DNA from: Paludibaculum fermentans
GTDB lineage: Bacteria; Acidobacteriota; Terriglobia; Bryobacterales; Bryobacteraceae
Direction of reading: 5' to 3'
Length of the DNA: 64,000 nt
Assembly: GCF_015277775.1 (NCBI RefSeq)
Contig: NZ_CP063849.1
Location: 2,356,001 to 2,420,000, forward strand
Part shown: one piece after another, positions 34,799 through 45,100 of the stretch
Position numbering within the stretch: position 1 is the stretch's first letter
How the letters are laid out: each line of letters begins with the position of its first letter
Translations under genes and position numbers: made by a program
Notes under the pieces: model-generated
Seen by the model: only the letters and a program-made list of their open reading frames with translations
Database searches by the model: none
Told to the model about the DNA's origin: nothing

Positions 34799-35200
34799 TT
34801 GACAACCACTATGAATGAATACGTCGGTCCCCTGGAAAACACCACGCTGGGCAACACCACTTTTCGCACGGTGCTCTTCACTGGCCAGCACGCACAATTG
34901 GTCGTGATGTGCCTGAAGCCCGATGAGGACATCGGCGACGAGGTCCATCCCAACGTCGATCAGTTCTTTCGAATCGAGCAGGGGAACGCCCGATTCGTCT
35001 TCAACGGGACAGAGGTACGGCTGGTCAGCGCGGGCGATGCCGTCATGGTCCCGGCAGGCACCTTTCACAACGTGATCAACACCTCCAGCAGCCTGGAGTT
35101 GAAGCTCTACACCATCTATTCGCCGCCGAACCACAAGGCGGGCACGGTGCATCGGACCAAGGCTGAGGCGGGTGTCGCCGAGACACTGCAACACCAGTAA
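34799..35200 (+). CDS. cupin-domain protein
   Basis: 133 residues from a TTG at 34799, preceded by GAGG eight bases upstream; the ATG at 34811 (MNEYVGPLE) has no ribosome site and is the alternative. The cupin metal motif reads GDEVHPNVDQFFRIEQG and the second motif PAGTFHNVIN. His, Gln/Glu and His ligands are present, though the first motif has Asp-Gln where many cupins have His-x-Glu. These small single-domain cupins bind a metal and act as isomerases, dioxygenases or sensors; the role here is unknown. Confidence 0.75.
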   Translation: MTTTMNEYVGPLENTTLGNTTFRTVLFTGQHAQLVVMCLKPDEDIGDEVHPNVDQFFRIEQGNARFVFNGTEVRLVSAGDAVMVPAGTFHNVINTSSSLELKLYTIYSPPNHKAGTVHRTKAEAGVAETLQHQ

Positions 35201-35229
35201 TTGAGGACTCCTCCCCCGCTCAAGAGTAA

Positions 35230-35243
35230 GGGCAGAAATGCCC
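35230..35243. terminator. small hairpin between convergent genes
   Basis: GGGCA-GAAA-TGCCC is a perfect 5-bp stem with a GNRA tetraloop, between the cupin stop (35200) and the penicillin-binding protein stop (35247). It is short and has no T tract. Confidence 0.35.
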
Positions 35244-35246
35244 CCG

Positions 35247-37595
35247 CTAGGGCGCCTGTGGGTTCAATTCCGACAGAGGTTGAGCCGGGGCGGTCGCCAC
35301 TTGATCCGCCTCCGGCTCGCCGGTGCTCAGGTAATCGCTAATCCTCTGCTCCATTTCGCCGGGGAATCTCGGCGCGGGCCCCGCGAGCTTTTCACGGTAT
35401 ACGCCAAGCAGGATCTCCTGCGCTACAGGCAGCGCCACCCGGCCCCCGGTCTCCGCCCGCCCCATCGACCGGTTGTCATCAAAACCGATCCGCACAGCCA
35501 CGGTGATTCCGTCAACGCCATATGTGGACCCCACAAACAGCGCGTCCCGAAACTCATTGGTCGTTCCAGTCTTACCCATCACGGCGAATGGCAAACCGTA
35601 AGAGTCCAGCGCATGAGCCGTGCCGGTCGGCATCCTGACGGCGCTGCGCAACCCCTCCTGAATGAGCGAGAGCGCCCGGCCGTCAATGCCGGCGGAGTGA
35701 GGCCCGCGCCCCGGCTCCGGCATCTCCTCACCGGAATCCAGGACGATCTTCCGGATCATCCGTGGCTGGCTCACCACGCCAGACGCGATCGCGCGGTATG
35801 CGTTCGAAAGCTCCCGCAGGTTCACTTCCGAGGCGCCCAGCGCCGTTGTCACATAGGACCGCAGCGGGGTCCGAATGCCCAGTTTCTGGGAGGTATCCAG
35901 GATGCTATTCATTCCAATCTGGCCGGCAATCCAGATCGCCACTGTGTTTCTGGATTCTGCCAGCGCCAGGCGAAGTGGAATCATCCCCTTGAACTGGCCG
36001 TCGTAGTTACTGATCCGCTTGGGTTCCTGTCCTTCGCCATTCGGGACACTGATGGGCTCGTCCGGCACCATGGTGTCGAGATCGAATCGCCCGCTCCGGA
36101 AGGCTGCGAGATAAACCAGGGGCTTCATCGCCGACCCCGGCTGCCTCAGCGATTGGGTCACCCGATTGAAGTCGCTGTAGGCGCTGCGGCGCCCCTTGTA
36201 GAACTGCCGGCCCCCGGTCTCGGCCAGGATGGCGCCATCGCTGTTTCTCAGCACGATCACTGAGCCCTGAATCAGGCCGCTGGCTGCGGGATGCCGCTTC
36301 TCATATTGCAGAAGCCCATGCTCCAGGGCTTCGTTCGAGATCTCCTGAATGCGTGTGTCCACCGTTGTATAGACCTGCACGCGCCCCTGCTGCAGGTCGT
36401 TCTCGTCGAGATCCGCTCGCAGCAGCTTGAGTTCATCCAGGACACTCCCGACCACCGCGGAAACCACCATACTCTTCGGTTTTGCCTGCACCACCGTCAC
36501 AATCGGCTTCTGCCGTGCCCGCCGTGCCCGGTCGGGCGTGAGCAACGCCCGGGCCTCCATCAGCCCCAGGATCTGGTCCCGGCGGTAGCGGACCCTCTCG
36601 GTTTGGCTCGAATCGGGTGCATAGGTGCGAGCCGATTTGGTCGTCCCCGCCAGCAGTGCCGCCTTGTCCGCGTCCTCTATCGTGAACGTGCTCATCGGCC
36701 GGCCAAAATAGTATTCCGCCGCCCTCGCGAAGCCGTACTGGCCGTGGCCCATGTACACCAGGCTCGCGTACCGGGCCAGGATCTCTTCCTTGGCCCTCCG
36801 CTTCGAGCCGAATCGCGCTTCCATCGCCCGCTCGATCCACAACGAGAGCCGGATCTCCTCCAGCTTCCGGAACATCATGTTCACCATACGCGCCCCGATG
36901 ACGGCGGATAGGGCCCGAGCCGGCAACTGCCGATGACGCAGTTGATCGCTGTTCTCCTCGGCGGTCATCTTTTGGAGGAAATAGCCGCGCACCACCTGCT
37001 GCGTAATGGTGGAGCCACCCTGGGGGAAGATCGCCGCACTGTTGGCTGAGTTGCGCCAGCCCAACTTCGTCAGCCGCCCCAGCAGCGTGCGGACCCGCAG
37101 CTTCCACACCACGCGGGCAAAGGCCGTGTAATCGATTCCGCTGTGCGTGAAGAAGTTCTTGTCCTCCGCGGCCACCAGCGCGCCGCGCACAATCGGCGGA
37201 ATCCCCTCGTACGGCGTGAGTTGCCGGTACTGTGACGCCATCTCCATTAGGGGGTGTCCGTTCGCGTCATAGATCCGGCCGATCGAAGGCAACTCAAACC
37301 GGCTGAAGGCCTCGAAGTCCGGCAGGTCATCCTGATCGAACCGCACGTGATAAGTCAAAGCCAGGACAAGTGTTGCCGCTACGGCGCCCACCCCGCCCAG
37401 GACAAGGACTGCGCCGCGGCGCCAGCCGGACTCCGGCAGCCGGGCGCCACGAATCCTTGCGGCCAGCCTGGCGCATCCGGCCTGGAACCAGTGGAACCAT
37501 GCCCTGCCCCGCAATGCCATGGTCCTGCTGGCAACAACTCCGGGCGCCACGCTGGCACTGCCTTCATCGCCACGCAGTCTCAGCTTGATCAGCAC
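35247..37595 (-). CDS. class A penicillin-binding protein (PBP1a-type transglycosylase/transpeptidase)
   Basis: 782 residues. A cytoplasmic basic N-terminus is followed by one membrane anchor near residues 62-82 (AVLVLGGVGAVAATLVLALTY). The glycosyltransferase domain has ALVAAEDKNFFTHSGID with the catalytic Glu, then QGGSTITQQVVRGYFLQ. The transpeptidase domain carries Ser488-x-x-Lys491 (GSAMKP), an SRN motif (ESRNT) and Lys675-Thr-Gly (MGKTGTTNEF). It polymerises and crosslinks peptidoglycan at the outer face of the inner membrane. The stretch from membrane anchor to barrel is of normal length, and the C-terminus has a short Ala/Pro tail. Confidence 0.93.
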   Translation of the reverse strand: MLIKLRLRGDEGSASVAPGVVASRTMALRGRAWFHWFQAGCARLAARIRGARLPESGWRRGAVLVLGGVGAVAATLVLALTYHVRFDQDDLPDFEAFSRFELPSIGRIYDANGHPLMEMASQYRQLTPYEGIPPIVRGALVAAEDKNFFTHSGIDYTAFARVVWKLRVRTLLGRLTKLGWRNSANSAAIFPQGGSTITQQVVRGYFLQKMTAEENSDQLRHRQLPARALSAVIGARMVNMMFRKLEEIRLSLWIERAMEARFGSKRRAKEEILARYASLVYMGHGQYGFARAAEYYFGRPMSTFTIEDADKAALLAGTTKSARTYAPDSSQTERVRYRRDQILGLMEARALLTPDRARRARQKPIVTVVQAKPKSMVVSAVVGSVLDELKLLRADLDENDLQQGRVQVYTTVDTRIQEISNEALEHGLLQYEKRHPAASGLIQGSVIVLRNSDGAILAETGGRQFYKGRRSAYSDFNRVTQSLRQPGSAMKPLVYLAAFRSGRFDLDTMVPDEPISVPNGEGQEPKRISNYDGQFKGMIPLRLALAESRNTVAIWIAGQIGMNSILDTSQKLGIRTPLRSYVTTALGASEVNLRELSNAYRAIASGVVSQPRMIRKIVLDSGEEMPEPGRGPHSAGIDGRALSLIQEGLRSAVRMPTGTAHALDSYGLPFAVMGKTGTTNEFRDALFVGSTYGVDGITVAVRIGFDDNRSMGRAETGGRVALPVAQEILLGVYREKLAGPAPRFPGEMEQRISDYLSTGEPEADQVATAPAQPLSELNPQAP

Positions 37596-37712
37596 GGGTC
37601 GCAGCCTGGGCGAAGGCTGGGGGCCGCCGCCACGGGAGTGAGATCCGAATCCACCCCGGCAATCCCCTGGGCTCTCTCTGTAACCGCTTCATGAGTCAGC
37701 ATGCTGTCATCC

Positions 37713-38525
37713 TCAACGCGCCGCTGGCGGCTCCTGATCAGTCGGTATGCCCGCGAGCCAGCGATAAAACGCATTGGCCCGATTGATGGATGACGACGGA
37801 TGCCCCGCCGCCAGCCGGTTCGCATTTCGTCCGGTGCGCAGCAGGGCATAGTATCGCCACACGCCGGCCGGTTCGCGATCCAGAAAATACACCGCCTGCA
37901 TCTCACCGGGCTGGAAGATCGTCACCAGGAAGCGCCGGATGCTGGTGGAGTTCTCGATTTCGAACACCAGTCTTCCGTTCGAGACCTCCAGAATTCGCAT
38001 TCGATACACGGCCGCACCTGACAGATTGTCCACCTGCTCAAAGTAGTGAACGCTCCCCTGCGTCATCTCCTCGGGCAGGAAATCCTGGCGGGGGTGATCC
38101 GTGCCCAGGTCCCGCATCGCGCGGGCGCTGGCGATCAGGGTTCGCCACTTTCCATGGGTTGCCGACCAGTAGCGGATCCCGGCCAGTCCTGATACCGCAC
38201 CCAGCCGGCGCAACAATCCATCCACACCCTCACTCGAGCGGAAGCGGGCCGCCGTGGCGATCAGCGACGAGAATCCCGTGCCGGTCCAGCCGGTGCAGGG
38301 TGGAGGCTTCCACTCCGCGCCTCCCTCGCTGCTGGTCCAGAGCCGCACCGTGGGCATCTGGTCCACCTCGGAATAGGCAGGCTCGGCACCCTGCCCGCAG
38401 GGTGGCACCGGGTCTGACTCAGCGCGGCAGTCCGCTCTGCCGCACAGTACCGCGAGCAGTATGAACAATTGGATTTGCCGGCGAAAGCACCAGGCGATCC
38501 AGCGCCCGCGGGGATCCGATTTCAT
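37713..38525 (-). CDS. exported DUF6675-like protein
   Basis: 270 residues with an N-terminal basic region and hydrophobic signal (IQLFILLAVLCGRADC). Conserved-looking blocks are CTGWTGTGFSSLIATAARF, LGAVSGLAGIRYWSATHGKW, YFEQVDNLSGAAVYRMRI and SSSINRANAFYRWLAGIPT. These recall a domain of unknown function (DUF6675) found in proteobacterial and acidobacterial exported proteins; the match is from memory. There is no catalytic motif. It is upstream of nothing obvious and is probably transcribed alone or with the penicillin-binding protein gene 118 bp downstream. Confidence 0.65.
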   Translation of the reverse strand: MKSDPRGRWIAWCFRRQIQLFILLAVLCGRADCRAESDPVPPCGQGAEPAYSEVDQMPTVRLWTSSEGGAEWKPPPCTGWTGTGFSSLIATAARFRSSEGVDGLLRRLGAVSGLAGIRYWSATHGKWRTLIASARAMRDLGTDHPRQDFLPEEMTQGSVHYFEQVDNLSGAAVYRMRILEVSNGRLVFEIENSTSIRRFLVTIFQPGEMQAVYFLDREPAGVWRYYALLRTGRNANRLAAGHPSSSINRANAFYRWLAGIPTDQEPPAAR

Positions 38526-38734
38526 GGAAGTCTCGCTGCCCTTTTCAGTCTGGCGCCCACGGAGGCCGCTGACGCCCGAATGGCATCACTCAGCTCGGAC
38601 GTTTCGGTGCTGGAAGAGTCCTCGGTGGAGCTGCGGTGCCTCGAGCTCCACATGCCGGGGTCGCTGCGGCCCGGCACGTGGAGCCTGTTGGTGGAGCGGT
38701 CCCTGCGGCGGTGGTGCAATCGCTCAGTGTGGAG

Positions 38735-39028
38735 CTACCGCCAATGACCTTCCACGAGAACCCAACCGTCCCTCTGATGTTTCCACTTGTGTGCTTGCCA
38801 ACGGGCATTCGGCCGCGGACGCTGTTCCCACCTGCCCGGCGACCAGTCATAGCCATGCCCGTCCCAGCGTTGGTAGCCCGAGATCCACACGAAGTTCCGT
38901 CCGGGTGACGAGGTCCGATGCTCTACTCGTGCCCGGGGTGGCGCGATTCGGATGGAAATGTCCGCGGCGGCGGCGCTAAAAGCCAGCGCGCCGGCGAAAA
39001 ACAAAGCGGTCAGTCGCTTGAACTGCAT
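38735..39028 (-). CDS. small exported YXWGXW-repeat protein
   Basis: 97 residues: a signal peptide (MQFKRLTALFFAGALAFSAAA) and then a Trp/Tyr/Gly/Arg-rich part with repeated W-x2-G-x-W-like spacing (VWISGYQRWDGHGYDWSPG, ARWQAHKWKHQRDGWV). This is the YXWGXW pattern common in small periplasmic proteins of soil bacteria. Function is unknown. Confidence 0.75.
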   Translation of the reverse strand: MQFKRLTALFFAGALAFSAAAADISIRIAPPRARVEHRTSSPGRNFVWISGYQRWDGHGYDWSPGRWEQRPRPNARWQAHKWKHQRDGWVLVEGHWR

Positions 39029-39165
39029 TACTCGTTCTCCAGTTGTCCTGTCAGGCTTCCACTCGCTGCGGCGGCGGTTCGGTTTGCAGCTTCCAACCGG
39101 TTCGCTGGCGGGTCAGCGAACCGGGAACATCGGGGTGCGGTCATCTCCGCCGCCGCTCGTTCAAT

Positions 39166-39546
39166 CTAGCTCCAATACGGCGTTGCGTCGTAGTACTTGT
39201 ACACGCCGGCGCCCCAGCTGCGATCCGCCATATTCGGCCAGTGATCCTGGTCGAATCCCGGGGCAAGCTCGAGCTTCTTCTTGTCCGCGTTCATGATGAA
39301 CCGCTTCTCCACCGTGTCGACCTTCAGGGCATTCCATGGGATCGCAAACAGCTTGTCTCCCATACCCAGGAACCCGCCGAACGAGAGCACGGCGTAAGCG
39401 ACCCTGCCGTTCTCCAGGTCGATCATGAGGTGTTCGATCTTTCCGAGATCCTCATTCTGGTGGTTGACCACCTTGTCGCCGACGAGCGTATCCGCCGCAA
39501 GCACGCGCATCTTGCCGATCGCTAGTTCTTCATTTGTTTGAAGCAT
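39166..39546 (-). CDS. PRC-barrel domain protein
   Basis: 126 residues. The PRC-barrel core is MRVLAADTLVGDKVVNHQNE, then EHLMIDLENGRVAYAVLSFG and KLFAIPWNALKV. PRC-barrel proteins of this short type are often linked to stress or photosynthetic reaction-centre-like assembly; the biochemical role is not known. An AGGA lies about 7 bases before the ATG. It has no signal peptide, unlike the two preceding genes. Confidence 0.85.
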   Translation of the reverse strand: MLQTNEELAIGKMRVLAADTLVGDKVVNHQNEDLGKIEHLMIDLENGRVAYAVLSFGGFLGMGDKLFAIPWNALKVDTVEKRFIMNADKKKLELAPGFDQDHWPNMADRSWGAGVYKYYDATPYWS

Positions 39547-40323
39547 GTTTTGTTCCTATTTGCAGGTTGGAAACCGTTCAGCTTCGAAGCCACTCCCCTG
39601 GCCGAATGTCCAGTCGTGCGCGGACCGAAATCCTCGCCAGCCTTGCCATGCGGCCCGGTGATCGGCCGGCCCAGAACTTCTCGATTCCCTCAGGCTTCTA
39701 CGGGCAGTTTGGGGGCCGTTGCACCATCCGCTCGATTGCGGCCAACCGGCGGGCTGCTTCCGCTCGCCGGCCAGCCGCGCCAGTAGGCCGCTCCGCTTCC
39801 GGCTCCACCGCGACCGATTGGTCTGGGGCCGTCCCCTCAATTCGCCCCCCATCACCCAGCCCGCGGCCCCCCCCGCACCTGCTCGCATCGTCCTCACTAC
39901 ACAGGTGGGCAGCAGCTCCGGTATCGGGACACTCCACCCAAACGCACTGCGCTCCGCAACCGGCCGCCGGGGCAGATCCACCCAAAAAGGCTTTTCGGCG
40001 CCGCCTGCCTGCAATCAGGCACAAAGAGTCAGGCTGCACCCGGCGCAGCGTCGGTCCACACGACGGCAGAATGGAAAGACACGCCGGCACCGCGACGCCG
40101 GAACGTCACATGACCATTCACGGTCGGCTGGGACTGGAGCCGAAGCGGAACCAGGGCATCCAGGCCCTAATTCGCCGCGAAGCGAACCGCGACCGGCAAA
40201 GCGTCCCGCAACGTCCTCCGGGCCGCCAACCCCCGCCATGCTATAAAGTCAACGATAACGTCGGCAGCAAGAGCCGACGGGCTGGTCCAGTGGGACCACG
40301 TATCAACAACAGCGAGGCAAACA
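39547..40323. other. 777-bp intergenic region upstream of the fucosidase gene
   Basis: Several open frames cross it on both strands but none has a ribosome site, a recognisable motif or a normal amino-acid mix; they are Arg/Ser/Pro-rich GC artefacts. It contains a copy of a CGCGACCG-type motif at 40184-40203, a TATAAA box (40242-40247) and two hairpins close to the fucosidase start (separate entry). Confidence 0.5.
40259..40298 (+). promoter_or_regulatory. two hairpins in the fucosidase leader
   Basis: CGTCGGC-AGCAAGA-GCCGACG (40259-40279) and TGGTCC-AGTG-GGACCA (40283-40298) are perfect stems in tandem, between a TATAAA element at 40242 and the ATG at 40324. They may be leader RNA structures or DNA operators. 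Confidence 0.45.
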
Positions 40324-42123
40324 ATGACCCGGCGAGAATATCTGTTGGCTGGAGCGTCCCTGCTCCCCGCGGCACAGGCCGCCGGGCAGCAACGCAGCGT
40401 GGACGGGACCTCCCTTCAAATGTGGGGCGAGTCATCCGCCAAAGACGCCTCGCCGCGCGGCCAATGGCTGAAGGACTCCCGCTTCGCCATGTTTATCCAT
40501 TGGGGGCTCTACTCGGAGCTCGCCGGCCACTGGGACGGCAAAGCCTACTACGGCATCAGCGAATGGATCATGAACCGGGCAAAGATCCCTGCCGCCGAGT
40601 ACGAGAAAGTGGCGCGGCGCTTCAATCCCACCGGGTTCGACGCACGGGAATGGGTCCGCACCGCCAAAGCGGCCGGCATGCGCCACATCATGATCACCTC
40701 GAAGCATCATGACGGCTTCGCCATGTTCAAATCTGCGGCAAGCTCCTACAACATTGCCGCGGCTTCGCCCTTCCGCCGCGACCCGCTCAAGGAACTCTCT
40801 GAAGCATGCCGCGCGGAAGGCTTGCGCCTCGGCTTCTACTACTCGCAAAGCCAGGACTGGCACGAGAAAGACGCCGTCGGCAACCGCTGGGACTTCCCCG
40901 CCCCCGGCAATTTCCAGAACTATCTGGCCGGCAAGGCGATCCCCCAGATCAAGGAACTTCTCGACAACTACGGGCCTCTCGCCGGCATCTGGTTCGATAC
41001 ACCCGGGCCCATCACGCCGCAGCAGTCGAAGGAACTGGTCGACCTCGTCCACACCGCGCAGCCGCAGTGCCTGGTGAACAGCCGCATCGGCAATGGCCTG
41101 GGCGACTACGACACGCTCGGCGACATGGAGATTCCCCGGGCGCCCCGCGCCGGCCTCTGGGAGACCGTCGACACGCACAACGACTCCTGGGGCTACTCGT
41201 CAGACGATCTGAACTTCAAAACAGCGCGCGAGATTGCCCAGCGTCTGGTGAAGGTCGTCAGCCGCGGCGGGGTCTACATGCTGAACATCGGGCCCGACGG
41301 CAAAGGCCGCATGCCCCCGCAATCCCTGCGAATGCTGAAGCAGGTGGGCGCCTGGGTGCAGGCCAACGAGGCGGCCATCCACGGGGCCGACCCCACACCG
41401 CTAGGCGCCCTCGCCTGGGGGGAGTGCACCAGGCGCGGGAGCACTCTCTACCTCCACGTCTTCGATTGGCCCGAAAGCGGGACGTTGGTCGTGCCCGGGC
41501 TGAAGTCCAAACTGACGCGGGCGAAGTTACCCAACGGCACAAACCTTGCAGCCAAACAGATCCCCGAAGGCTGGGTGCTCCACTTGCCGGATAGGCGGCC
41601 GGGCGGCCTGATCCCGGTCATAACGCTCGAGACCGAAGGCGCCATGGTGGCGAACCGCGATCTCTTCGTCCTGGGTGGCCATGACAATGAGTTGGACAGC
41701 GGCGGAGCCACCCTCACGGGCTGCAAACCGGCCAAAGTGCAATGGATGGAGAAGTTCGGAGACTGGAAACACGCCGAGTGCGCCACGGAATGGACCGGCG
41801 CCGGCAGCATGGCCTCTTGGACATTTCAAACGGTGGAGCCCGCCGAATTCTATGCGGATGTCGACTACACCCTGCCCGCCGAGGACGATTGCAGTGAATG
41901 GCGGCTGACACTTGACGGCAAGTCCGTCACCTTCCCGCTGATCGACACCGGAGAGCGTCCCAGGCGCACTGCCTTCGGCGGAGCACTGCCCCGCTTCCGC
42001 ACCTACCGCATCGGCCTGATCCAGTTGGAGAAACCGGGGCCGCATCAGCTCGAACTGGGCCCCACCGGCAAAGAGGGGCAAGCCGCCAGGATCGCGGGCA
42101 TCACCCTGCGGCCGGCAAGCTAG
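40324..42123 (+). CDS. alpha-L-fucosidase, GH29
   Basis: 599 residues. The N-terminus MTRREYLLAGASLLPAAQA is a twin-arginine-like signal. GH29 motifs follow in order: RFAMFIHWGLYSELAGHW, MRHIMITSKHHDGFAMF, GFYYSQSQDW and GIWFDTPG, whose Asp225 is the expected nucleophile. A beta-sandwich C-terminal domain occupies about residues 430-599. It removes alpha-L-fucosyl groups from glycans outside the cytoplasm. GH29 acts by retention. The ribosome site is GCGAGG, 7 bases before the ATG. Confidence 0.93.
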   Translation: MTRREYLLAGASLLPAAQAAGQQRSVDGTSLQMWGESSAKDASPRGQWLKDSRFAMFIHWGLYSELAGHWDGKAYYGISEWIMNRAKIPAAEYEKVARRFNPTGFDAREWVRTAKAAGMRHIMITSKHHDGFAMFKSAASSYNIAAASPFRRDPLKELSEACRAEGLRLGFYYSQSQDWHEKDAVGNRWDFPAPGNFQNYLAGKAIPQIKELLDNYGPLAGIWFDTPGPITPQQSKELVDLVHTAQPQCLVNSRIGNGLGDYDTLGDMEIPRAPRAGLWETVDTHNDSWGYSSDDLNFKTAREIAQRLVKVVSRGGVYMLNIGPDGKGRMPPQSLRMLKQVGAWVQANEAAIHGADPTPLGALAWGECTRRGSTLYLHVFDWPESGTLVVPGLKSKLTRAKLPNGTNLAAKQIPEGWVLHLPDRRPGGLIPVITLETEGAMVANRDLFVLGGHDNELDSGGATLTGCKPAKVQWMEKFGDWKHAECATEWTGAGSMASWTFQTVEPAEFYADVDYTLPAEDDCSEWRLTLDGKSVTFPLIDTGERPRRTAFGGALPRFRTYRIGLIQLEKPGPHQLELGPTGKEGQAARIAGITLRPAS

Positions 42124-42142
42124 CCCGGTGCCCGGCCCTCAT

Positions 42143-45100
42143 TCAGCACGCATCAGGCACGGGAACAAGAGGCGAAACCCGCAGCATCCGGGCGAAACCC
42201 AGATCGGCGCCCACCGGATCCGGCGCCGGATTTACGTCCTGGACCCCGCCGAAACACTCCACGGCCAGCACCGTCAAGGGCGCATCCTCGGGCAACCCGA
42301 CCCGTCGCAGCATCTGCCGGACGGTGCCGATCTCCACTTCGCCCTCGCCAAACAGCACAGCCGCATTGCCCTCCGGCCCCGCGTTAAACAGCGCGGCCGG
42401 CGGCGGCAGTGTCAGGTGCGTCAGGAGCAGATTTCGCCACGCCTTTCCATCCGTCTGCCGGACCCGCGCATAGAGCACGGCCCACAGTTGGGTCCGCGGG
42501 ACCTGTGGACGGACATTCCGCCCCTTGTACACCGGCGTCGCAAACGAAGCGCGGACTCGCACGGCCCGCTCCGTTCGCGCAGCCTGGCAGGCCAGGGGAG
42601 GCGCGGGGTGCTGAACCCCGGCCACGCGCAGTGCCGGCCCGTGGCGTCCCTGCGCGGTGCACCAGCGGGCCTCAGTATGCCCCAGGCGGATCTCATACGT
42701 GTACATGCCAAACAACTCGGGCGAGGACGAGCCGAGCCCTTCCGGCAGCGGCACAATCCAATGCCGCCCGTCGGGCGTGTTCTGGGCCAGTCCGCCCATC
42801 GCGTTCAGACCGTTGTTGTCTCGCGGCTGGCCAGGCACGATCAACCGCATCCACTCCGGATCCAGCGGCAGGGGGGTCTCGACCGTCTCCGGAAAAACCT
42901 CGAGAGTCAGCATTGGATCGGGGGCGTCGGCCAGGATTCGTACGAAGTAGGCGTCATCCGGATCGTTCGGCGCCTCCTCGAACTCGACCCATAGCGATCG
43001 GACCCGCTGGTTCGTTGAGGAGTAATCATCCGCCGGCACATACTCGGACAAGGCGATTCCGGCCGACACCAGCTTGGGAACCTGGACAGGCTGAGTTGTC
43101 ACCGGCAGCAGCAGTTCCGGCAGAATCTCGGGCGCGGGCGCGGGTGCCCCGCCCTGGAAGGCAGCCTCGATCCGGTACTCAAACCGGAGTTCGGCCGGGA
43201 ACTCGCCGGCCGCCGGCTTCGGATCGAAGGCGTCGAAGAAGAAAATGTCAGTGAACTGGCGCTGCGCGGCCCGGGGGCCCGTCGCGACCCCTGTCCTGGC
43301 CTGCTGCGCCAGCGAGCGCGGCAGCACCACCTGGCCCGCGAGCCGCTCCACGTCAGCTCGATTGGGCTGCTTGACGATCCGCCTTACCTCGAAGCGGCCG
43401 TTGGCCAGTCCATCCCACGTCCAGTCGCGGGCGACTGTGAACTTGACGGCGTTCACCCACCGGCCAACCGCGTCGGCGTTCGAAGCGAAAGTAATCGCCG
43501 AGGCCTCGGAGCCGAGGGTGTGCTGCAGTTCCGAGGACGCTGAGAAGATCGTCCGGTGGCCGGGACGCCCGGTGATCGTGACTCGCGAATGATTCAGCCC
43601 CAGCTCCTGCGCCATGCGCTCCAGGGGATTCGCCACCGTGCCGTCGGCCGGGGGCGGCTGGAAAAAGAATCCTCGCAGCGGCAGGTCGAGCGCGGAGAAG
43701 AGAGGCTGTTCAGCGACTGCCTCGGCTCGCAGTTCAATCGTGATCGGAAGGCCCACGCGGGCGGCTTCCGGTTCAAAATAGTCCGCATCGTCACGGCCGA
43801 TCGCGGTGAGTGTCAAACGAATGGCCCGGGCCGTCGGAATAGCCAGCGGGCCATTGTCCGGTTGCAGCTCAGCGAACGCAGCCAGCGTCGCGTGATCCTC
43901 TGCCTTGACTGGGATCGCGATCTCGTCGGCATCGAAGGGCCGCCGGGTGCTGTACAACGGCAGCCACTGGGCCTCGTCACCGGCCAACGCCCGGACCTCG
44001 ACAAGGATGCCTACCTGGAGTACATCCGGATCCGGCACGCCGAACTCGCGCTCCGGCGCAGTCCCGAAGTCGTTCTTGAGGTCAGCAAACGTGGCGTCGC
44101 CCGTGAAGAGCGCCTCGGGATAACCCAGCCGCGGCTTCGCAATCTGAATCGACGGAGAGTCTTTGGACGGCCTGGCCAACACGTGAATCTGGCCCGGACG
44201 GCGTCGCCGCCGAAATGCAATCGAGGTGATGGAATCCGCCGGGAGCGCCACAACATCCTCGGCCACCGGGCCACCCCGCGTCAGGTCGGCCAGCCTGACT
44301 CTGAATTCGTAGGTCGCCCCATAGCGTAGCGGCACTGCCTTGTCCGCCACCGGCACGAACACTTTGTCACGGCCCAGCTTATGCGCCTGCGCGGCCGGGT
44401 CATCGAGCAGGGGGTGCTGGTGCAGTTCGACCAGGTCCTGGTCTGTGAGTGCCAGTGAACTGCCGCGCCACGTCGCGAAGTAAGGAGGCATCCAGTACTG
44501 CCCGGCCAACGCCGGGGAGATCTGGACCGGCGCCACCTCAACCACCGCGTCTCCGGCAAACGGTCCAATCCTCTCTGCGCCCACCGTCAGGTCGCCCACG
44601 CTGGCGATCTGCTGCAGCGAGTTCCAGGCGTCGTCGCCGCGCCGCCGCACATCCACCCGGTAACCCGCTGTGCCCATCGGCGCGGTGAACGCCGGGTTCA
44701 CCTGGCGGTTCAGCCATTCGGCCACCTGCTCGTCATCCCACGCCAGCCGGATCGCATCCCCGCCGTCATCTGTCTGCGCACAGTGCACCATGCGCGAAAA
44801 GCCTGCGCTGTAGCGCTCCGCTTCGCGATAGACGTCGTCCGCCGGATCGGCGCCATCCACGGGAAAGAGCACCGCGGCATACAGTGTACGATTCTCGTTG
44901 AGGGCCGGCAGCCGCGCGGCGTAGACAGACCGGAACCCCGCGGCGGCGCCGAAGTAATCGCTGCTTGCATCCAGGTCGATGTAGAGCCACCCACCCTTGG
45001 CGAGGCGCGCCGGGTCTGGCACAGTCACCGTAGCCTGGCCAATGAAACCGCACGCCTCTGCCAGCGCCGGCTGCTTCAGGACCATGGCCACAATCCGGCC

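Noticed and set aside
39534-40712. 392-codon plus-strand open frame before the fucosidase
   Set aside because: No ribosome site, artefact composition, and its 3' part overlaps the certain GH29 gene in another frame.
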